Source: Lunularia cruciata
Taxonomy: Eukaryota; Streptophyta; Marchantiopsida; Lunulariales; Lunulariaceae
DNA length: 64,000 nt
Reading direction: 5' to 3'
Assembly (NCBI GenBank): GCA_948567375.1
Contig: OX419756.1
Span: 20,837,001 to 20,901,000 of the forward strand
Shown: one piece after another, positions 1 through 11,190 of the stretch
Numbering within the stretch: position 1 is the first letter of the stretch
Layout: each line of letters opens with the position of its first letter
Position numbers and translations under genes: made by a program
Notes under the pieces: generated by a model
What the model was told of the DNA's origin: nothing
The model's database searches: none
The model's input: the letters and a program-made list of their open reading frames with translations, nothing else

Positions 1-1733
1 AGGATAGTGTACTTAGAAGTAGTCTTTGATATGTTCATAAACTATCCTTGCCAAGCCATTCAAAGAGAGATTTAGAGCTATGGAAAATACATGGAAAAAG
101 TTCTATGGAGATTGTGAACACTTTGTAATTGTCAAATTGTAGGCATTATGCAAAAAATAGGTCTTCCCAACAAAATGCATGTCCAAAGTGACTAGCAATG
201 AAGCAAAGTATCACAAAGAAGTCCATTAGTGTTGCATGTTTACCCTCTTGGGGAGATACAAGTCCCATAAGTGTGGGAAGTCACCATGAACACATGAACT
301 ATGACCTAGACATATGTTCTTCTCCAAAGGCATATGTTCCTTGAAGTAGAAGTTCCTTGTACCAAGTGTATTTCTTTGTATGCACTTTCTTTGTAATGGC
401 ATTTCAATACTTAGAAAGTTTAGTTGTGGTGCTAATTCCAAAAGCATGTTACAAACACCAAGGATCAAAATATGTGAGGCATCAAACTACTCCAATTACA
501 CAATATCATGCATACTCATGCACCATAGAGAACATATAGGTAATTGAATGATTGAGAAGTGACAAAGAGTTCTTGCTCTTTTGGTTATTCATCTTGCATA
601 TATTGAATACAAAGCACATCAAATGCATTGCTTAAATAGTTATCAACACTTGGGAATTATAAAGGCTACAAAAACTAACAATAGGTAACTCTTAACTTCT
701 TATGACTAATTACTATCTAGATTGTCTAACTGATAATGCTCCATCAATTACAAAAAAGACCATAGTCAATGGTCTTCTTCTTCCTCTTCCTTATTTGCAA
801 TAATATATAGTCCACATGCTAATTTCCTCCATTCCAACTTGATGCTTTCTCTAATTTCTACTTTTGACTTTTGTTGGTACTCTGCTAATTGAATCACAAC
901 CTTTTGCCAAGGATGTCTTGACTAATCTACCATTAACCTATGCAAAATCTTTGTTAGCTGCATAACATCTCTATTAATGAGTACACTATCAATATTCTCA
1001 TTCATCAGTTCATCTAGTCTTACAGACATCCAAGGTTGGCAACTTAAAAAACCCATTTTTACTCTTTCTTGTTTAATTGTGGCAATGAAGTTTCCAATCC
1101 CAAATCTATAATCCTATTGCTCCTTGTTATGATTTGCTAACTCTCTCTCTCTTCTCTAAAGCTGCTAATGGAAGATGAATATTATCTAAATCAATGCTAA
1201 TTGCCACCAATTCTTCTTACTTCTTCCAAGTGTGTGTTGTAACTCAAGCTCAATATCAAGGTACATTTGTAATTCTTTACATTGTGCACTCAATTGCTAC
1301 TAGCTTCTTGTTTAAAGTACAATTATGCAAGCAAACTTATGGTTCTTCATCTTATTGTTGGTAGTAATTACTTTTGCATCTCACTTCATCTCTTGTTAAT
1401 CTTCTTTAGCTTTGAGTAATTCTTGGTCAAGAAACTCTTTCTCTCTCTCTATACTTCAAAAATATTGCTACCTTTTCTTCATTTTCTTTCTTTGATACCT
1501 CCAACTCTACCTTAACTTGATCCAATTTGTTCCATAGTATGTCCATGTTGGCTTCCTGATTCTTTAGCATGAAGTGCATTTGTTTCACTAAGTGAACAAC
1601 ATCATGCACTTTTGGCCACTATATTGCAAATTAAGGCATGATAATATCTAAGGAATAAAGAATAAGGAGAAGTTTTTGTACAATCTTAATCAACATCAAT
1701 ACTAAATTGGTTTGCTTTTCTTCTATAATGTTA
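1..1733. other. Unassigned AT-rich DNA with a weak coiled-coil ORF remnant
   Basis: No gene is recognisable here. A short minus-strand reading frame at 1427-1609 is rich in Lys/Glu/Leu and looks like coiled coil, as in the gag-like segments of other decayed retroelements in this window. It has no diagnostic motif. The remainder is AT-rich with stops in all frames and is probably eroded retrotransposon sequence, because a family 2 LTR borders it on the right. Confidence 0.4.
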
Positions 1734-2306
1734 TGTTCCAAGGATAGGAGAACCTCCAATAGTAACCCAAAAGATGCTTCACACTCAAAACTCAGATGCC
1801 CCAAATGAGCACCTTGTCTTTGTTACATAAGAAAGAGGATTCTCTCAAAGGAAGCTCTCCCAAATGATATGTCAGGGAGCTTTGCCTTTAGATTAGTTGC
1901 ATGCATGGGTGACATGTCATTTATGGTCCTATCCCGTTGGTGAAACAAGCTTTGACCAAAGGAAATCTTTTTGGAATCTCAAAATTGCATGGGTGAGATA
2001 CCATTGGAAAGCTCTTGATAAGACAAAAAAGAAAAAAAAGAAGGGAGGGGAGGGGGTGGGGAGGGGGGAGAAGGAAGCCCAACCATTTTTTCCTAGGGGA
2101 ACACATGTGCACATTTTTGAGGCCTAATCATTTGTTTAGGCCTCCAAAATTGGCTCTGAAGTTTTCAAACTATTTTTGGTTCTTGCTATATTAGTAAAAG
2201 TACTATTTTAGTAATACCTCTATTTGGTCTACTTAGTCTATTCTTCTAGATGTTACCAAGTCAATTTTCACCTTTAGATAATATATCTAGCTATTGGTAT
2301 TACAAC
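1734..2306 (-). mobile_element. LTR (family 2), 3' LTR of a minus-strand Gypsy element
   Basis: Read on the minus strand it starts TGTAATACCAATAGCTAG and ends GGAACA, so it has TG...CA ends. It aligns along its length with the plus-strand copies at 27048-27785 and 41469-42089. Shared stretches include the first 40 bases, the 'aggcctaa' region, and the 3' part with 'aaggtgctc' and 'ttggggcat'. A purine-rich tract lies immediately upstream on the minus strand (2307-2320), so this is the 3' LTR of an element lying to its right. It contains a G-rich purine tract at 2026-2080. Confidence 0.7.
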
Positions 2307-2320
2307 CTCCCCCTTTTAAG
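2307..2320 (-). other. Polypurine tract of the family 2 element
   Basis: On the minus strand this reads AAAAGGGGGAGGT directly against the TGTAATACC start of the LTR. That is where the plus-strand DNA primer of an LTR retrotransposon sits. Confidence 0.65.
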
Positions 2321-4863
2321 ATGCAACATCATCATTACAAAGTTGTTGCTCAAAAGATTTCACTAACATCAATGCATGGGTCGAGTTTGCGACTAGCTCC
2401 CATGTTGCCTCATATAGTGTGTACAATTTTCATTATACAAGATATTCCACACATAGATGGCAAGTACCATAGATGCATTTTAGGAGAATGTAATCGACTT
2501 CATATTCCTCCATCCCATTAATGAGTGTTAGACAAGGTCAAATATCTTATATGGAAGTAAAGTGGTGTTATCGAGAGACATATTGGCATAGTAAGGAAAT
2601 ATGGAATATTGGATGGATCTTCATGTGTGCCGGTAACTTGAGGTGATAGGCCATTGTGCCGATTCAATGAAGAATCGGAAAAGGTACTATAAAATGAGAT
2701 TTGAGCTTACAAGGGCCAACTAATGTGAGGTTGGTTGTTGACAACTAGACTTGATCCCAACATTGAACTCCATGTGCAAGAGGTGTGCATCTACGTATTA
2801 CTTCTATTGATTTTGGGTGATTTGCAACCTATGCTTGGCATTCTCCACATTGTAGTTGAAGCAAACTCTCAATGTGAAATCTCTATCAAACCAGCTTCAA
2901 AAAGGTCTCTACTTTGGCTCTAAATCATTGCTCTTTCCATATTAGTATATATGTAGGGACGTCAAAAAATTGGTGTATCAATAATTATCTCAATCCAAAT
3001 ACTAGGCACCCAAATCCTTCATACTAAAGGCAAACAACTCATGTAGCTCCTCAAGAACTTCCAAACTCTATGTTTTTCCTCTCTTGTAAGCTTGAGTCTA
3101 ATGTTTGGCTCCCAAGTATCCTCTATAAGCCCAAGACCTCCCCCTCATAGAGCATGGGAGCCTACAAAACTATAATTGAAGGTAAAACGGCTCTAGGCTA
3201 TCATACAAGGTTCACCACTATCATAGGTGACCTATCAACCTCTACCACCATTTGAGACTAACACCTAATATCTAAAATATCATTCATAGTAAGGTGGTCT
3301 AGTCATTGAATTCTACCCTAAGCATGTTGTAGAACCTCTTTAGGTAAAAGGTTTTCCACCAAAGATGGACAATGAGCTAGTAATTTCACTTTGGTTGCAT
3401 CCAACAACACGGCAAGTCCCAATTAAGAATGGATCTGATGTGTACTTGCCACCACATGTGTACAAGAATCACCCATCAAAGAGATGTTCTCTAAAATGTA
3501 TGTTGGAGAAATAGACTTATGAACTTGGGGATGTTGTAGTATATGTAATGTCTCCTAAAAAAAACTTGAGTAGAGATCTTGTAGACCTTGACCTCAACCA
3601 ATCAAGTATGTCCTTGACATGGCCATCCAAAAATCACCAAATGAATGGGACCATGTCTCTCCAAATCCTATGCTCCAACAAGAAAATGTTTGTTTGTACG
3701 GTCTTTCGGTAACCCTTGACTGCTAGCATTAGTAATTACTCTGGACACTAATAGCCAAGTATGCCACATGATGTAGAGAGACTTGCTAGCAGTCTCATCT
3801 CTCTCAACACACAAGTACCTTTGAACCAATATACATACCTATAGTACTACAATTAGTCCAATGTTAATCTCACCAAACAACTCCAATAGTCATACTTCCT
3901 TTACATCAACCACCTTTGCTCTAGATGCAAGAACCACATCATCCATACTCTCACAAATTTTGGCAACCAACCAAAACATTGGAGCTAGATCAACTTCCAA
4001 TGTAAATAGGTTATTAGTTGAGAACAAAGAGAAGCCCTCAAAGAGAATCAAAGAGAATCAATTGAGCTGCCCTCAACATGATGCTAGACACAATCTATGT
4101 AGCAATAGGTAGTTGACTAGTATTTTGTTCATAATGTGCTCCATCACCACCTACCATCCCTACATTAGGACATCTAGAAGCCATGTATATTATCTATAGT
4201 GCCTCAAAGAGTATGAAAGATTAGAGTAGTATGACCTATCTACCAGCCCTTCCTTTTTGTGGGTCAAATTTCATTAAGGCTCCTCTAGGCCATGGAGCAT
4301 GTAATGCATTCTTAGTCACTATGATAGATGTATCTACCTATGCTACCCTGGACATGAAAGTCCAAGACATCTGTATCACCAACATAAGAGATGGAAGCCT
4401 TAGCACTTGAATCTGATCTCCTCTGGGCTATTGCCATACTAGCCAATCTCTACTCCAATTGCTCAATCAAAGTAACCATGGTTATATAAGAAGCAAGGTC
4501 ATATTAGGCCCCTACCAAGTGTAGGTCCTCTACCACCATTTCTATCACCTTTTCCTCCACTAACTAGAGCTCTCTACTTCTTGCTATAGCAGCCCTACCA
4601 CTCCATAACTTTGGGTGAAGGTCAAAGCTTTGGTCACTAGTGTGACCAAGTTTGTGGTCACAATGTCTCTATGCTAGTTGTGCTGCACCAAAAGTATCAT
4701 GTCCACTACCTTGAGTGCACTTGTTCTTTTGGTGGAGTCCACTACAAGTCCAACAAGCAATACCACCACTCACTATCTACTACTAATCCAAAAATAAAAG
4801 TAACGGTCTAACTCTACTAGGCTCTCCAATTGCTCCATAAGATCTAGGTTCTCTATTTTATCC
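2321..4863 (-). mobile_element. Degenerate internal region of a Gypsy element (minus)
   Basis: No open frame survives. The right part (about 4480-4863), read on the minus strand, matches the plus-strand leader/gag-start sequence at about 27790-28170. Both contain a Gly/Arg-rich coding trace (RGPTLG) and the 'gtagaggacctacacttggta' stretch. In both places this sequence lies right after an LTR (family 3 here, family 2 there), so it is the 5' leader and gag beginning of related elements. The left part, 2321-4480, shows nothing diagnostic. Confidence 0.5.
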
Positions 4864-4941
4864 TATGAGCCAGCTTGTCTCTCTCTCAATATGAACCTCT
4901 GATGGCTATTAAGGTAGCACACCATAGACTAAGAAGGCAAG
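4864..4941 (-). mobile_element. LTR family 3, part 1 (split by chromovirus A)
   Basis: This is the 3' end of a minus-strand LTR whose remainder lies at 13055-13628. Joined across element A, the two parts give about 650 bp that align with the complete plus-strand copy at 32865-33554. The break falls in a sequence that is uninterrupted in that copy ('ccttgccttcttagtcc', about 33477-33493). The left junction ends with GCAAG, the target-site duplication of A. Confidence 0.8.
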
Positions 4942-5308
4942 TGTAACAATATGGAGTTTAGCAATGAAGTTAGTTAGGGCTAAAAAAATAATGATAAGAC
5001 CAAATTAACCAAAAATATTCCATAAGTATCTAGGAAGCTTCTTGGGAAGCTTCCTAGCTAGCTTAGCTTGCATGCCAAGTAGGCAGCTTCTAGAAAGATG
5101 CTTCTTGAGAAGCTTCTTGATAAACTTGGCTTGCAATCCAAAAAATTGGATCAAGAAAGATTCTTGAGAAGCTTCTCAAGAGTATTATATGCTCCCTATA
5201 GATACAAGAAACCAAAGTTCATGCTAGGAATTTGGAGTTTCACCTACTCAAGTGTCCCAATGTGATCTTCTATTCTCCTATTTCTCTCCTTGGTCTTGGT
5301 CTTTTACT
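4942..5308 (+). repeat. 5' LTR of chromovirus A
   Basis: It starts TGTAACAATATGGAG and ends CTTTTAC plus one base, against the family end TTTTACA. It matches the 3' LTR at 12643-13054 but lacks about 45 bp of the middle. The U3 part is crowded with GAAGCTTC palindromes. A TATA-like box (TATAGATA, 5197-5204) precedes the R/U5 part, which contains 'tgatcttctattctcctatttctctcc', also present in copies B, C and D. Confidence 0.9.
5034..5204 (+). promoter_or_regulatory. Heat-shock-element-like array and TATA box in 5' LTR of A
   Basis: GAAGCTTC palindromes (GAA and TTC modules two bases apart, as in the HSE core) occur at 5034, 5046, 5109 and 5168, with TTCTAGAA near 5094. The last palindrome, 5168-5175, ends 21 bp before the TATA-like box at 5197. 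The same 21-bp gap occurs in the 3' LTR of A and in C. The family knowledge is that heat shock factors bind alternating nGAAn units near the TATA box. That these are functional is inference. Confidence 0.6.
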
Positions 5309-5321
5309 TTGGTATTAGAGC
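5309..5321 (+). other. Primer binding site (tRNA-iMet type)
   Basis: TTGGTATTAGAGC directly follows the 5' LTR. Plant LTR elements primed by initiator tRNA-Met carry TGGTATCAGAGC here, so this copy has one C-to-T change. Copy C carries TTGGTATCAAAGC at the same place. Confidence 0.85.
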
Positions 5322-5619
5322 AAGAATGGAATGGATGGATTTCATGGACCACCAAATCCATTTCCACCAAATCATTGGGATTTCGGTGTCCAAGTACTAC
5401 CCAAGCATCATTTCATATGGTTCATCACCTCATGCTTTGGGCAGGATTTTTTGAATACAATCTCCTTGTTTGAGGAACCCTTGGTACTTCTAGTTGTAAC
5501 TTATAGAGAATGATGGATGTATTGCATCTATGTGTTAATAAATTAGATAAGTTGAGGGTGGTGTGATAGAGTGGTAACCATGGTGGCAATGCTAAGGTTA
5601 TCATTGCTATACATCAACA

Positions 5620-6240
5620 AATTGAGCACCGTACTTGATTGTTGGATGAACAAGATCATCAATGACAAGAGCATGTAGAGAGAGTACCAATTTGAGAAGG
5701 AGAAGCCAAATCTGATTTCTGAAACCCAAGGTTTTCAAAGGCAAGAATCTCTCAAGTGTAATAGAGAATTTTGTGTTTGACTGTGAACTTTATTTCAAAG
5801 CTACCAATTTTCAAGATGAACGGAAATAGATTCTTTTGGTTTCCAGCCAATTGGATAGAGTAGCAAAGCTATGGTGGCAATTCCAAGTGGAGCAAGCTAA
5901 ACAGAAAATTGTTGCACTAATCTTGACATGGAAAAAATTCAAGAGTGCAATAATTGGTCAATTCCAAACTATAAATGCCACACAAGCTGCACATGATAGA
6001 TTGGTAGAGTTGAAGCAGATTAGCTCTAAAAGAAGTTATTTTGTAAGAAGTTATATCATGCAATTCAAGAACATCATCATGCAAATTCAAGATATACTAG
6101 AAATTGAAGGTGTGGATCAATTTGTGAGGGGCTTGAAGTCACAAACCAAATAAGAGGTAACTATGCAAGAGCCACAACACTTGGAGGAAGCTATACTATT
6201 GGCCAAACACTTTGATTCCTTAGTTGCAACAACTTGGTCT
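5620..6240 (+). pseudogene. gag of chromovirus A (broken)
   Basis: This is the structural Gag region. The clearest frame runs 5836-6153 and contains the retrotrans_gag-type core: 'VAKLWWQFQVEQA', then 'IIGQFQTINATQAAHD', then 'YIMQFKNIIMQIQDI' and 'FVRGLKSQTK'. The same blocks occur in copy C (60720-61310) and copy B (63310 onward). Upstream codons are readable in pieces (5640-5830) but carry stops. The segment before the core is Gln/Glu-rich, as in C. Confidence 0.8.
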
Positions 6241-6339
6241 TGACCTTGACCTCTACAAAACCTACCAATACATTACACATGGGTGGAGGAGCCAACACAA
6301 ATGGAGATTGATGCCATTCAATGGAGATCACTTGGCACT

Positions 6340-6480
6340 ATAGATAGAGAAAAACTATGACAAAATGGTAATTGTTTCTATTTTTGCCAAATTGGACATT
6401 ACATTGCTGAATGTCTACTCAAGAATAGTCGATCTCAACAAGCACCCAAATGGAGTTTGTGGAGTAGAATGATCAAGTAA
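6340..6480 (+). pseudogene. Gag CCHC zinc knuckle of A
   Basis: The frame reads NCFYFCQIGHYIAEC, a CCHC knuckle (normally C-x2-C-x4-H-x4-C) with one extra residue in the first spacing. Copy C keeps the regular form, CFYCRQNEHCIAKC. This is the nucleic-acid-binding end of Gag. Confidence 0.75.
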
Positions 6481-6559
6481 ATGAAGAATCTTAGTAGGAG
6501 ATTTGAGCAACCTATTAGGAACTTGATTTATTCAAATTGGATCGAAAGCTTGACCCATG

Positions 6560-6880
6560 CAATTTTTCTTCACTTGCAAGGTATGATATCTGATCATGGT
6601 TGTAGGATTTTGGTTGATTTTGAGAGTTCAGAAAATTGTTGTCCATGCAATTAGCAAAGGAATTATGTATTCCTATCAAGCCGGTAATTGGAATTAGACT
6701 GAGGATGGCGGATGGCCAAAAGTGCATTCCATACCTTGCATCCTATTAACTTCAAGATTATGAAAGAGTATTTGGAGCGTATGAGGTTTGTAGTGGCACC
6801 TCTACACTATGATGTCATTCTAGGTCTTTCTTGGCTTGAATGTCATAAGGTTCAATTTGATTGGATTGAATGACAAATTC
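6560..6880 (+). pseudogene. Retropepsin-like protease region of A
   Basis: The frame contains GCRILVDFESS, then (after frame changes) IPIKPVIG, MADG and RFVVAPLHYDVILGLSWLE. These correspond to the active-site loop, the flap and the 'ILG' end of Gypsy proteases. The catalytic triplet D-S/T-G reads D-F-E here and D-F-G in copies B, C and D. Confidence 0.75.
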
Positions 6881-6939
6881 AAGTACAACACCAAGATAGG
6901 AATTTTTGATTAGGTTGTCTAACAACTTTGAGTAAGACA

Positions 6940-7190
6940 TCTAAGAATAGTTAGTCCCAAAATGGGAATTTTGTTAGGAAAGCAGCCATAGAGCAAGCTT
7001 CAAAGGAAGATAAGTCCAAAGATGGGAAGTTTGTCAAAAAGAAGCCATAAAGCAAGCTTTGAAGGAAGATAAGTCCCTAATGGGAAGTTTGTTAGTGAAT
7101 AAGCTATAGAGCAAGCTTTGGAGGAAGATAAGTTTATTTTTGCAATGTGGATCAAGCCGGTTGCACAAGGAGAATCTGAGAAGGGTCAGG
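6940..7190 (+). repeat. Tandem coding repeats between protease and RT (A)
   Basis: Three units of roughly 60-70 bp contain 'agcaagctt...gaggaagataagtcc..gatgggaagtttgt'. They encode about 21-residue repeats of the pattern A(I)EQAL-EDKS-DGKFV. The corresponding linkers of C (59811-60041) and B (62422-62613) hold the same repeats in different numbers. Confidence 0.7.
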
Positions 7191-7194
7191 AGCC

Positions 7195-8010
7195 TCATCA
7201 AGAAATGGTTGATCAAATAGTTTAAGAGTTTGTGGATGTGTTTTTGGATGATTTGCCAAAGAGATTACACTCCAATCGTAGTATGCCTTTCAAGATTGAG
7301 TTATTGCCAAGGACTCCCCTAGTGAGTAGACCAATCTATCAACTCTCACCAAAGGAGTTAGAGGAGTTGCAAACAATGCTTCCAAAGTTAATGGATGGAG
7401 AAGGATGGAAGAGTTAAATGGAGAAGAATTTCATACAACAAAGTCCATCTCCTTGGGGAGGACCAGTATTATTTGTTCCAAAGAAGGATGGAGATTTCAT
7501 TTTTATATTGATTATTGTGAGCTCAATAAAAGAATAGTGAAGAATGCATATCTTTTGCCTCAGATTGATGACTTGCTTGATCAATTGAGTGGAGCACAAT
7601 ACTTCTCCAAGTTGGATATTTGCAACGGCTATTAGCAAATCCCTATTGATAGGAAGGATGTGCAAAAGACTACCTTTTGCACAAGGTATTTTGAATGGGC
7701 ATTTTGAATGGGGAATTCTACCTTTTGGGCTCACCAATGCTTGAGCAGTTTTTATAGATCATATGCATCTGGTGTTGGATGGACTATTGGATTGACTTTT
7801 GGATTGGTATGTGGTGGTTTTTTTGGATAACATTTTAATCTATAGCAAGATAGAAGCAAAACATGCAAATCACATGCAAGAAGTCCTAAGATGACTACGA
7901 CAATAGAAGTTTTATTGCAAAAAGTCAAAGTGTGTCTTTTGGTAGAAAGAAATTACCTTCTTGGATCACTTGATCTCATTGGAGGAGATCAAGATGGAAG
8001 AGGAGAAAAT
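7195..8010 (+). pseudogene. Reverse transcriptase of chromovirus A (broken)
   Basis: RT blocks appear in order. FVDVFLDDLPK precedes the fingers; next come [14 protein letters not shown], the SPWG region with [42 protein letters not shown], and the catalytic block VFLDNILIYSK. The catalytic pair should be DD (intact as FLDDIL in copies B and C), so this copy has lost one aspartate (D to N). Several stops and frameshifts occur, for example in '...CNGY*QIPIDR'. Confidence 0.88.
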
Positions 8011-8452
8011 CAAGGCCATCATTGATTGGCCTATTTTGAAGGATTTATAAAAGTATGGGCATTTAATGAACTGGCCAGTTTTTACCAATGGTTCATCCAC
8101 TATCATGCTCATATATCTACACCATTGACCACACGATTGATCTCTTGGGGAAGAACTTGAGCTTTCAATGGACCAACAAGCACAAAGAGGCATTCTAGTA
8201 GCTGAAACATATAGTGTCTTCAAGACCCATTCTTCAACCATATGATCCTCAACTACCTTATGTGGTTGATTTTAATGCTTCTAACTTTACAATTGGAGCT
8301 ATGTTGCAACAAGAATTCCTTGAAGGGTTACATCCCATTGCCTTTGTGTCTTGCCAACTAAATACAATATAAAAGAATTGTTTTGCTCAAGATCAGGAAC
8401 AACTAGCAATGGCATATGTGATTAAGGTATGGATGCATTATCTCTTGGAGAA
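8011..8452 (+). pseudogene. RNase H region of A, 5' part
   Basis: Connection and RNase H sequence follow RT: the 'IDWP' and 'ELASFYQWFIHYHAH' segments, 'LSFQWTNKHKEAF', 'PQLPYVVDFNASNFTIGAMLQQEF' and 'HPIAFVSCQL'. The frame is cut after the codons for HYLLE by the insertion at 8453 and resumes at 10979. Confidence 0.8.
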
Positions 8453-10978
8453 TGTGACAACCTAGTAAATATCACTTTTGTGGTAATCAAGTAAGTAAAG
8501 TTTGTTCTTGTAGAGATACTGGTCAAAAATTTCCAAATACAAAGTCAAATGTCACAAATGTGTTTCTTCTTGATTTCTTCTTGATTTCTTCTTTAGTCTC
8601 TTGGGTAGAAACCACACCTAGAAGAGAGTAACAAGCGCTCAATCTTGAAAACTTGTCACACATCACTCATCCATAATTGTAACATAGCAAATCTTTCCAA
8701 ACAATCTTGATTGTGATGATTCAGTCTTTCCCAAATATGGCTATTTCACTACAACACTTCAGAATTGTGTTCCACCCCTCCACTGAAGGCACAACTTCCT
8801 TGATTGAAATTGCTTCACATCAACTCAATGCTGCACTCATAAATGCAAAATAGTACAAACACTACAATTCCTCTTGGATCTGTCAAGGCATTGCTTTGAT
8901 TACATTTCACTTAAGATCAAACACATTGAATGAAGATCAAGGCTACAGAGTCCAACACCCAACAAACTCACTGACTTCCACTTTAGAATTCTCCAAATAT
9001 TCACAATTGCACAAACAAAAAGTTGGTACTCAAAATTAAGCTCAAGTGACAAGCATTATAATCAGCACTTTGCTTTATCTATTCTCAAAATTATATAGAC
9101 TGAATAACAACATCCTACAAATGCTCCTTTAAATAGATAGAGCTCTTCAACACATATCTAACTTCCTAAACTACTTCATAACAACTTTACTGACAATGTA
9201 GATCCAAAATGTCAATGCACCCCTTCATATCTGCCCCTCAAAATCTTGAATTTGTTACTACTCCAATCCGATATCTACTTCTTCTTTGACTTCCAACCCT
9301 AAAGTAACTTCACGTATTGCTCATCCTCAAGTTTACAACGACTAATTCTTCTACCAATTCTAACACCTCTTCTCCCTAATCTACAATTACAGTCATGGAC
9401 AACCTACATACATCTTCTTCCTGCACCCATCCTTCTCTAACATCTCCAATGTCAACTCCAAAGATATTTGTACTCCTACTTCCTCTACTTTGGGTTATAC
9501 TCTCCTTCAACTCTGAGTTTTCTACTTCTAATTGCTCCAGCACCTGCAACACAGTTTTTACCTTAGGATAATCTAGTTGTATTTTCTTCTTCTTCTTCTC
9601 CATCTTCATCAGCAACGGGCAGACAACTTCCCACAGATACTCTACCCCTCTAGTCTGGTTCTCTTCTTCTTGTGGGCTTTCCTCATTCTTCTTCTCTTCT
9701 TTGCCTGACATTCTCCTTTTCAGTCGGAGTCGTCTGATTGGAATTGATTTCTTGCTCTCCAAACTCTTACTTTCTATTTCCTTCCTTCTACTTGGCCCCG
9801 CCTCATGCATCACGCTTCTTCTTGATCTGATTCCTCTCTAAATGATAACCTTCTTCTCCAATTCTCTAGAACTTCATCTTCTATTTTGGTTATATTCATC
9901 TACAATCTCTAGCTTTTCCTCTTCTTCCTCTAGTATCGGCTGCATCTCCACCCCATCCTCACTCTTGCTGCTGAATCCCCATTGTGCAACATGAGTTTGG
10001 GTTCCTCTTCTCTCTCCAAGTCTTCTAACTTGTACTCAGCCTCATCTTCTGATTCCTCCTCCAACAACTCTATGTCCACCATGTCCTTCTTTGGGTTCAC
10101 TTTCTTGGTCTTCCGTGGTCTTGGCTGCCACTTCTTTTTTGGGTCAACTCTTCTTCTTTGGCTTCAGACAGTCACTACCAATCTCACACTACGTTGTCTA
10201 TGCATAGTACTCATTGCTGCTTCTAATCTGAAGAATGTATTGTTGCTTGTCCACATCAACATCTCTCCTCAATTTGGGAAGTGCAACACCATCTTTTGTT
10301 GCTCCGCCATGTAAAGTAGGTTCAATCCCAAGTAAAAATGGGCTACAAATGGCATGATGTAGTGTGGAGGCATCTTATCCCGTAAATTCCACACCATCTA
10401 TCTTGTGCATTGATAAAAACACTTTGTCCAGTTGATCCCATCAAATGGACATAAGATGTTTCAATAAGATGTTTGCATTGATAAAAACACTTTGTCCACA
10501 ATCTCCCTTTGGACAACTTTGAAAGGCAATGGGAAGTTACTTGTCACTCCTCTTTGCTTTGTCTCAATCCCAAATCTTATAGTGGCACAGTTTCACAATC
10601 TCTTTTCACTTTGAGATTCTACCAAGAAATCACACCTTTTGCATGCTCCTCTTTTGTCAATGTCAATTTCCCCCCTCTAATAGGCCAGCCATATTTTTGT
10701 GTGCGATACCTTCTTGAATGTCCAACCTCAAAGGAAAGTTGTTACACTATCTTCACCTCCGGTTGAGCACCCCAAGATGAAGTTTCATTACGTCGGGTTG
10801 GATGCTAACGGGCCCAATCCGAGTACTTTATTTTTGTCACGAAGTTACTTTATTTTGGGTTACAACCCAAAGATACCATTCTTTGCCTTCCAATGCCATA
10901 TTGGTACAATATAATTAAGTCTGTACACTTCTTCAAAATAGGATGAAAACTAAAAAAAAAACAAAAATGTGGGTACCA
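8453..10978 (-). mobile_element. Element E copy 1: 2.5-kb TG...CA insertion inside A
   Basis: The insertion interrupts the RNase H frame of A. It is flanked by GAGAA on both sides (8448-8452 and 10979-10983), an exact 5-bp duplication. Read on the minus strand it begins TATGGTACCCACATTTTT and ends GGTTGTCACA, so it has TG...CA-type ends (one change at the start). A second copy begins TGTGGTACCCACATTTTT at about 37613. I saw no terminal direct repeat within the 2.5 kb. It is either a solo LTR holding an ORF or a short non-autonomous unit; no pol motif is present. Confidence 0.75.
9376..10480 (-). pseudogene. Unrecognised ORF of element E (copy 1)
   Basis: Minus-strand coding in several frames. 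Near 10400-10320 it reads KMPPHYIMPFVAHFYLGLNLL, then an acidic and lysine-rich middle. The largest open piece (9376-9813, 145 residues) has VEYLWEVVCPLL followed by a charged coiled-coil-like stretch (VLQVLEQLEVENSEL). The plus-strand copy at 38378-39570 has PPHYFVPFVAHFYFGLKLL and VEYLSKIACPLL in the same order, so this is one protein family. I do not recognise the domain. Its stops and frame changes mark it as dead here. Confidence 0.55.
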
Positions 10979-11190
10979 TAGAGAAACAAGTGATCATGTG
11001 AACTAATCACAAACCTTTGTTGCAAACATTAAACTTGGAATACATGAAAAGTCAACATTATTGATGGGAGGAAAAACTACAATTTTTTGAAATCAAACAT
11101 GGTTGGTTCCATGTCATCCTTGATGCCCTATCATGAGGACCTAATTTGAAATCTCTTCCTCTTATCACGGTGGCAATTACAATGGTATCT
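10979..11190 (+). pseudogene. RNase H region of A, 3' part
   Basis: Sequence resumes with 'gagaaacaagtgatcatg', the continuation of the HYLLEKQVIMQIDHK block seen intact in copy C (about 58530). It runs to HVILDALS, the usual 'NVVADALSR' end of Gypsy RNase H regions. Confidence 0.8.

Noticed and set aside
5252-5513. Two plus-strand frames of 60-73 codons after the 5' LTR
   Set aside because: They span the LTR end, PBS and leader of chromovirus A and have no counterpart in copy C; chance frames.
9376-9813. 145-codon minus frame as a host gene
   Set aside because: It lies inside a TG...CA insertion with a 5-bp duplication and has a second mobile copy, so it belongs to element E.
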